Assembly: GCA_964490175.1 (NCBI GenBank)
Contig: CAZBAI010000020.1
Span: forward strand, 1-28,535
Direction of reading: 5' to 3'
DNA: 28,535 bases
DNA from: RGIG3077 sp964490175
Lineage (GTDB): Bacteria; Bacillota; Clostridia; Oscillospirales; Ruminococcaceae
In this document: positions 24,978 through 28,535 of the stretch, in pieces
How positions within the stretch are numbered: position 1 is the stretch's first letter
Layout: each line of letters opens with the position of its first letter
The notes under the pieces: model-generated
What the model was told of the DNA's origin: nothing
Databases searched by the model: none
The model's input: only the letters and a program-made list of their open reading frames with translations
Made by a program: the position numbers and the translations under genes

Positions 24978-25019
24978 CTTAGGGCACAAAGTCCCTTGTT
25001 GAAAAGGAGTCGGAATTTT

Positions 25020-25676
25020 ATGACATATAAAGAAAGTTTTATCAAATTTATGGTTGAAAGCGGCGTGCTCACATTCGGTGAATTTACGCTTAAAAGCGGT
25101 AGAATTTCGCCGTATTTTATGAATTCGGGCAACTATAATACAGGCGCACAGCTTGCACGCCTCGGCGAGTTTTATGCCGAATGCATTCATGATAACAATA
25201 TTGAGCTTGAAACTCTTTTCGGCCCTGCGTATAAAGGCATTCCGCTTGCGGTGGCAACGGCAACGGCGCTTTACAACAAGTTCGGCATTGATGCAAATTA
25301 CTCTTTTGACCGCAAAGAAGTAAAAGACCACGGCGAAGGCGGAATGATTGTCGGCAAACAGCTTGCCGACGGTGAAAAAGTTGTAATTATCGAAGATGTT
25401 ATGACCTCGGGCAAGGCACTGCGTGAGGTTTTGCCTAAACTTAAAGCGGTATCCGATGTTGACGTTGTGGGCATGGTCATTCAGGTTGACCGCATGGAAA
25501 AGGGGCTTAATTCCGATAAATCCGCCGTTCAAGAGGTTAGCGCCGAGTTTGGAATCAATATATATTCGATTGTTAATATAAATGATATTATTGATTGTAT
25601 CAAAAACGGCGTTATCGACGGCAGTGAATATCTTGACAAGATGCTTGAATACAGAGCAAAATACGGAGTTGAATAA
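25020..25676 (+). CDS. pyrE: Orotate phosphoribosyltransferase PyrE
   Basis: PyrE joins orotate and PRPP to form OMP, the fifth step of UMP synthesis. From the ATG at 25020 (AAGGAG upstream) the product has 218 residues. Landmarks are GEFTLKSGRISPYFMNSGNY, LFGPAYKGIPLAVATA, SFDRKEVKDHGEGG with the flexible loop, and the PRPP-binding VVIIEDVMTSGKALRE. The length and loop suit the longer PyrE group with a C-terminal extension. An in-frame TTG at 24996 would place the ribosome site inside the gene and is rejected. No other pyrimidine genes are nearby. A strong terminator follows. Confidence 0.95.
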   Translation: MTYKESFIKFMVESGVLTFGEFTLKSGRISPYFMNSGNYNTGAQLARLGEFYAECIHDNNIELETLFGPAYKGIPLAVATATALYNKFGIDANYSFDRKEVKDHGEGGMIVGKQLADGEKVVIIEDVMTSGKALREVLPKLKAVSDVDVVGMVIQVDRMEKGLNSDKSAVQEVSAEFGINIYSIVNINDIIDCIKNGVIDGSEYLDKMLEYRAKYGVE

Positions 25677-25680
25677 TTTA

Positions 25681-25719
25681 AAAAGCACTTTTGGCGTTAA
25701 TGCCCAAAGTGCTTTTTTT
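25681..25719 (+). terminator. Terminator after pyrE, probably working in both directions
   Basis: AAAGCACTTT and AAAGTGCTTT, with an inner GGC/GCC, form a long stem ending in seven T on the plus strand. The minus strand also ends in a T run, so it may close the sortase cluster as well. Confidence 0.88.
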
Positions 25720-25759
25720 GTGATGTTGCAAAAAATTATTGAAAATTAAGGTTAAAGCT

Positions 25760-26620
25760 TTATTCGCCGATGTTTTCGGTATCTGCCGCTTTTGATTCTT
25801 CGGCGTCGTTTTTTTGTGATTTTGCCGGCAAAAGCGAAAGCAAAATACCCAATACAAAAAATATAACCGAAACGGTAAGAAGCGAATTGAAAGTGCCGTC
25901 GGTGATGCTTAAAATAGCGTTTGAATACGCAAGCGATGCGATGTTTACGCTTGATGTAAGCTTTTGCGAGGTGACATATATCGCAACAAAGCCGCCGAGA
26001 ATGCCACAACACATAAGCGCACGCCCGATATGGCGAAAAATAACACTGCGCGGTCTGCACAGAAAAAACAGAAAAACTAAAGTTGCCGCCGCAATTGCCG
26101 CCATAATTGCGGCGATTTTTCCTATATAATTGCGCACTAATGTAAAATAGGGCGAAAGCGTGTTTGAAAACGGTATTTTAATACTGTTTTCAATCAGCTT
26201 TATGATATAATCGCTGAGCGAATCGATAGCTTCGCTGTCAAGTTCAAGTTCGTTTTCGCTTGCATAAAGCGAAATTGCGTTTATATAATCTTCTTTGAGA
26301 GAGGTTGTATTCAGATGATATTTTTCACCTGTATACAGACAGCGAATAGAAGCATTCATCTCGGTTTTGACAATATCTTCGGTGAGGGGCTTTGTGAGAA
26401 GATTTTCATCAAGTCCGGTTGAAACGGTGTTTTCGGCGATGTTATCGCAAACTTCGTTATACAGCATTGCATAAAATTCATCATTTATATATCCGCTGAC
26501 TTTGGCTGAATCAAGAATTGTGCATTGCGCCCAAACAGCGATCATGCAGACAAAAATCAAAATCGACAAAACAAAGCTGACAAAGCCTTTGATGATGTTG
26601 AGCAGTATGTTATCGTTCAT
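25760..26620 (-). CDS. Membrane protein of unknown function in the sortase cluster
   Basis: The 286-residue product is not recognised. It has an N-terminal membrane helix (about residues 8-32), an acidic outside domain of about 135 residues rich in Asn, Glu and Ser (LYNEVCDNIAENTVSTGLDENLLT), then three membrane helices (near 167-190, 200-220 and 245-265) and a charged cytoplasmic tail (KSQKNDAEESKAADTENIGE). This order, one helix, large outside loop, three helices, suggests a sensor, chaperone or transport helper at the cell surface, but no motif fixes this. AAGGAG overlaps the stop codon of the lipoprotein sortase, so the two genes are probably translated together. It is the last gene before the shared terminator. 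Confidence 0.8.
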   Translation of the reverse strand: MNDNILLNIIKGFVSFVLSILIFVCMIAVWAQCTILDSAKVSGYINDEFYAMLYNEVCDNIAENTVSTGLDENLLTKPLTEDIVKTEMNASIRCLYTGEKYHLNTTSLKEDYINAISLYASENELELDSEAIDSLSDYIIKLIENSIKIPFSNTLSPYFTLVRNYIGKIAAIMAAIAAATLVFLFFLCRPRSVIFRHIGRALMCCGILGGFVAIYVTSQKLTSSVNIASLAYSNAILSITDGTFNSLLTVSVIFFVLGILLSLLPAKSQKNDAEESKAADTENIGE

Positions 26621-26630
26621 TTAACGCTCC

Positions 26631-27641
26631 TTACTGCATCAAAACCGGTCCGGAGAGCTTTTTTGCGACAAAATATATTCTTTCGTTTGTGTAGTTCGAT
26701 TCCATACATGAATAAAGAATCAGCGTAGAGGTTGAATATGTGTCGGTAAAATATTTAGAGTCGGAGCTGTCGAGAATCGCCGTTTCGTATATTTCATAGA
26801 CATAATCGCCATAGCTTGTGCTGATGAGGATTTGCTCGCCGATAACATCGTTTGACTTGGCATAATTGACCCAATCGGCAAGATATCCTGCGGAATTATG
26901 ACCGCACATAATGCTTTTTCCCTCATATCCGGGCAGATAACTCAGATAGTAAAGCCCAACGCCTTTGCGCAGGATTTTTGTTGTATCGCCGAAATAAAGA
27001 TCCATTTCGGTGCCGACAACGGGAATTGAAATTTTGCCTATGCAGTCGCCTGCGGCAGGGTAGTCGATATCGGAAAAATGCAAAACAGCGTCTGCATCGG
27101 TTTGCGCTGCGGTTGTCGTTGTTGTAACGGAAGTGGCGGCAGTGACGTCGGCGCTTGATTTGGCAGAAGATGTTGTTGTTGCCGTTGTTGTCTTTGCGGT
27201 GGTTTTGGAAGCGGCGGTAGCTTTGGGCGTTGTCGTTGTCTTGGCTGTGGTTGTTGACCTTACAGTCACGATAACCTGAGAAATTGAGGTGACAATTTCG
27301 GTTTCGGCATTGCCGCTTTCATCAATAATAGGTTCGCCGCTTTTGTCGGTTACGGTTACAACCTGTGTAACCACGGTTTCGGATACTGAGGTGACAAACG
27401 GTGCGCTGTCGCTGTTGTCATCCGATTGAGTTACCGTTACAACACTTGTCACAGCTTGACCGTTTGCGTCGGTAACGTTTGCGCCGCTGTCATCTGTGAC
27501 GGTAACGATTGAAGTTACCGCAGGGGTTGTGACGTCAAGCGGCGAATCATCGCTTGACGGCTCTTTATCCTTGGCAGAGCAGCCGAACAGCATACAAAAG
27601 CAGCACATAGCAGCGCAAATTGTAATATTTTTTATTTTCAT
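26631..27641 (-). CDS. Sortase-family transpeptidase built as a lipoprotein with a Thr-rich stalk
   Basis: The 336-residue product begins with a lipoprotein signal peptide (KIKNITICAAMCCFCMLFGC; LFGC lipobox, lipidated Cys21). Residues about 35-183 are a low-complexity stalk with imperfect repeats of VTSVVTVT and VTDxSG, turning into almost pure Thr, Ala, Ser and Lys. Residues about 187-336 form a sortase domain with IGKISIPVVG, the catalytic His248 in MCGHNS, Cys312 in LILYSCMES and Arg321 in NERIYFVAKK. Sortases are usually held by an N-terminal helix, so lipid anchoring on a long stalk is uncommon. The domain resembles class D more than A, B or C. It follows another sortase gene by 28 bases. 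All three catalytic residues are present, so activity is likely. Confidence 0.85.
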   Translation of the reverse strand: MKIKNITICAAMCCFCMLFGCSAKDKEPSSDDSPLDVTTPAVTSIVTVTDDSGANVTDANGQAVTSVVTVTQSDDNSDSAPFVTSVSETVVTQVVTVTDKSGEPIIDESGNAETEIVTSISQVIVTVRSTTTAKTTTTPKATAASKTTAKTTTATTTSSAKSSADVTAATSVTTTTTAAQTDADAVLHFSDIDYPAAGDCIGKISIPVVGTEMDLYFGDTTKILRKGVGLYYLSYLPGYEGKSIMCGHNSAGYLADWVNYAKSNDVIGEQILISTSYGDYVYEIYETAILDSSDSKYFTDTYSTSTLILYSCMESNYTNERIYFVAKKLSGPVLMQ

Positions 27642-27669
27642 ATTATCACAGCCTTTCCAAATTCAAGGT

Positions 27670-28404
27670 TTAGCCCAAAATTATATCTCTTCCCGCTATT
27701 TTTTTTGCGTATATGTACAGCCTTTCCGATTTATAGCCGGGCGTAAACGGATAGCAGGTGTACATGACAAGGGTGTCCTCGTCGTTATCTTCCGACAAAA
27801 ATGCCGATGTATCGGTATGCCGTTTTATGTCATAGTCATAAATGCTGTAATAAAAATTGCCGTAGCCCGTACTGATTTTGATTATTTCACCGACAAGCTC
27901 ATCGTTTTCGACAAGTTCAGCCAAAGGCCCGAAATACGGCGAGGTATTGTGCCCGGCAATAATTGTTTTGCCTGCCATTCCCGGAATTGAACTTGCATAA
28001 TATTGCCCTACGCCGAGCTTTAAAAGCGAGAGATTGTCGCCCATGTACAAATCAAGCGATATCCCGACAGAATCAATGCTCAGTTCACCGTACATATCTC
28101 CGTATTTCGGAAATTGTATTTCCGAAGTGTAAGTGATGCTTGATTCAAGGTTTTCCTTGACTTCGACAAGCGCACCGGTGATATCATCGTATATAAATTC
28201 AGGCTCCGGTTCGTCGCTTGGAACATATATTGAGTTGATTTGGATATTGTTTTGTATATTGCTGCCCGTAATCAGCGATAAAACAGATTTTAGCGGAGAG
28301 ATTACGGGAGATACGCATATATACACAAGCAAAGCCGCCAATATAGAATAAATTAGCGACAAAATAAGATTTGTCGCTAATTTTAAAACAATATTCTTTT
28401 TCAT
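27670..28404 (-). CDS. Sortase, class D-like, membrane anchored
   Basis: Sortases cut surface proteins at a C-terminal motif and join them to the peptidoglycan. The 244-residue product has an N-terminal membrane helix (about residues 10-36), a linker, and the sortase domain: YGELSIDSVGISLDLYMGDN, GVGQYYASSIPGMAGKTIIAGHN with His152, LVMYTCYPF with Cys217, and KSERLYIYAKK with Arg228. The triad is complete. The domain resembles that of the neighbouring lipoprotein sortase, suggesting duplication. The ATG has no clear ribosome site, so translation may depend on the upstream surface-protein gene, which ends 22 bases before it. The class assignment is tentative. Confidence 0.88.
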   Translation of the reverse strand: MKKNIVLKLATNLILSLIYSILAALLVYICVSPVISPLKSVLSLITGSNIQNNIQINSIYVPSDEPEPEFIYDDITGALVEVKENLESSITYTSEIQFPKYGDMYGELSIDSVGISLDLYMGDNLSLLKLGVGQYYASSIPGMAGKTIIAGHNTSPYFGPLAELVENDELVGEIIKISTGYGNFYYSIYDYDIKRHTDTSAFLSEDNDEDTLVMYTCYPFTPGYKSERLYIYAKKIAGRDIILG

Positions 28405-28426
28405 AAGTTAAACACTTGAGAAGCAA

Positions 28427-28535
28427 TTACTTAACAAGCTTTTTCTTCTTTGCAACAACAGCGCAAGCGCCCATCATTGTGGCAAGAGCTGCCGAAACAC
28501 CGATAACGCCGGCTGTAGAGCCTGTCTGCTTAACG
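28427..28535 (-). CDS. C-terminal end of a sortase-anchored surface protein (cut by window edge)
   Basis: Only the last 36 codons are visible on the minus strand, too short to be noticed as an open frame. They read VKQTGSTAGVIGVSAALATM, then a hydrophobic run to AVVA and a basic tail KKKKLVK before TAA at 28427-28429. This is the standard order of a cell-wall sorting signal: motif, membrane-spanning stretch, positive tail. The motif VKQTG stands where LPxTG or NPxTG would be. The gene lies directly before the sortase gene on the same strand, so it is likely a substrate of one or both sortases. The function of the main body is unknown because it is outside the window. Confidence 0.82.
   Translation of the reverse strand, partial: VKQTGSTAGVIGVSAALATMMGACAVVAKKKKLVK

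Noticed and set aside
24630..25688. A 352-codon open frame on the minus strand opposite dtd and pyrE
   Set aside because: It overlaps two well-supported genes completely, has no ribosome site, and its product is low in recognisable structure and rich in Asn, Phe, His and Lys, as expected of a shadow of coding sequence on the other strand.
27050..27540. The repeat-like GTTGTTGT and GTAACGGT pattern as a DNA tandem repeat or CRISPR
   Set aside because: It is the reverse complement of Thr and Val codons in the stalk of the lipoprotein sortase; copies are imperfect, unevenly spaced and have no spacers.

Overview
The window looks like the chromosome of a low-GC, Gram-positive, endospore-forming member of the Clostridia, probably an Oscillospirales/Ruminococcaceae-type gut bacterium. 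The evidence is a SpoIIE sporulation phosphatase, RNase J instead of RNase E, GdpP-type c-di-AMP turnover, the paired GlgC/GlgD glycogen genes, class D-like sortases, strong AGGAGG-type ribosome sites and near-consensus sigma-A promoters. No insertion sequence, prophage, integrase or CRISPR array was seen. The placement is inferred from gene content, not from a database search.

Layout. (1) Positions 1-8000, minus strand: a housekeeping run read as rnj (RNase J), gdpP, rplI, dnaB, tilS, ftsH, with ftsH cut by the window edge. A TTGACA/TACAAT promoter and a structured leader precede rnj. (2) 7997-10162, minus: a 721-residue protein with the layout nucleotidyltransferase, left-handed beta-helix, phosphohexomutase, in which the signature active-site motifs appear lost. 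(3) 10309-12332, plus: an RsuA-type pseudouridine synthase, then a strongly expressed-looking MsmX/UgpC-type sugar ABC transporter ATPase with its own promoter and terminator. (4) 12417-14164, plus: a polytopic membrane protein, possibly a GT-C glycosyltransferase. Its start is separated from the rest of the frame by a run of eight G, so it is off in this copy; it is a candidate phase-variable gene. (5) 14204-20149, minus: a complete glycogen synthesis operon, glgB-glgC-glgD-glgA, with a promoter upstream and a terminator shared with the converging membrane-protein gene. (6) 20387-23665, minus: spoIIE and, upstream of it, ksgA (rsmA) with its own terminator. (7) 23727-25719, plus: a dCMP deaminase-like gene, tRNA-Ala(CGC), dtd and pyrE, ending in a strong terminator. 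Its promoter lies back to back with that of ksgA. (8) 25760-28535, minus: a cell-surface cluster made of the C-terminal sorting signal of a surface protein (cut by the window edge), a membrane-anchored sortase, a second sortase built as a lipoprotein on a Thr-rich stalk, and an unknown membrane protein.

How the parts fit. Regions 1, 6 and 7 are core information-processing and nucleotide genes. Regions 3 and 5 link sugar import to glycogen storage. Regions 4 and 8 concern the cell surface. The observations most worth checking are the G8 switch in the membrane protein, the three-domain apparent pseudoenzyme, the two-sortase cluster with its unusual sorting motif, the altered Walker A motif in ftsH, and tRNA-Ala placed directly before dtd.
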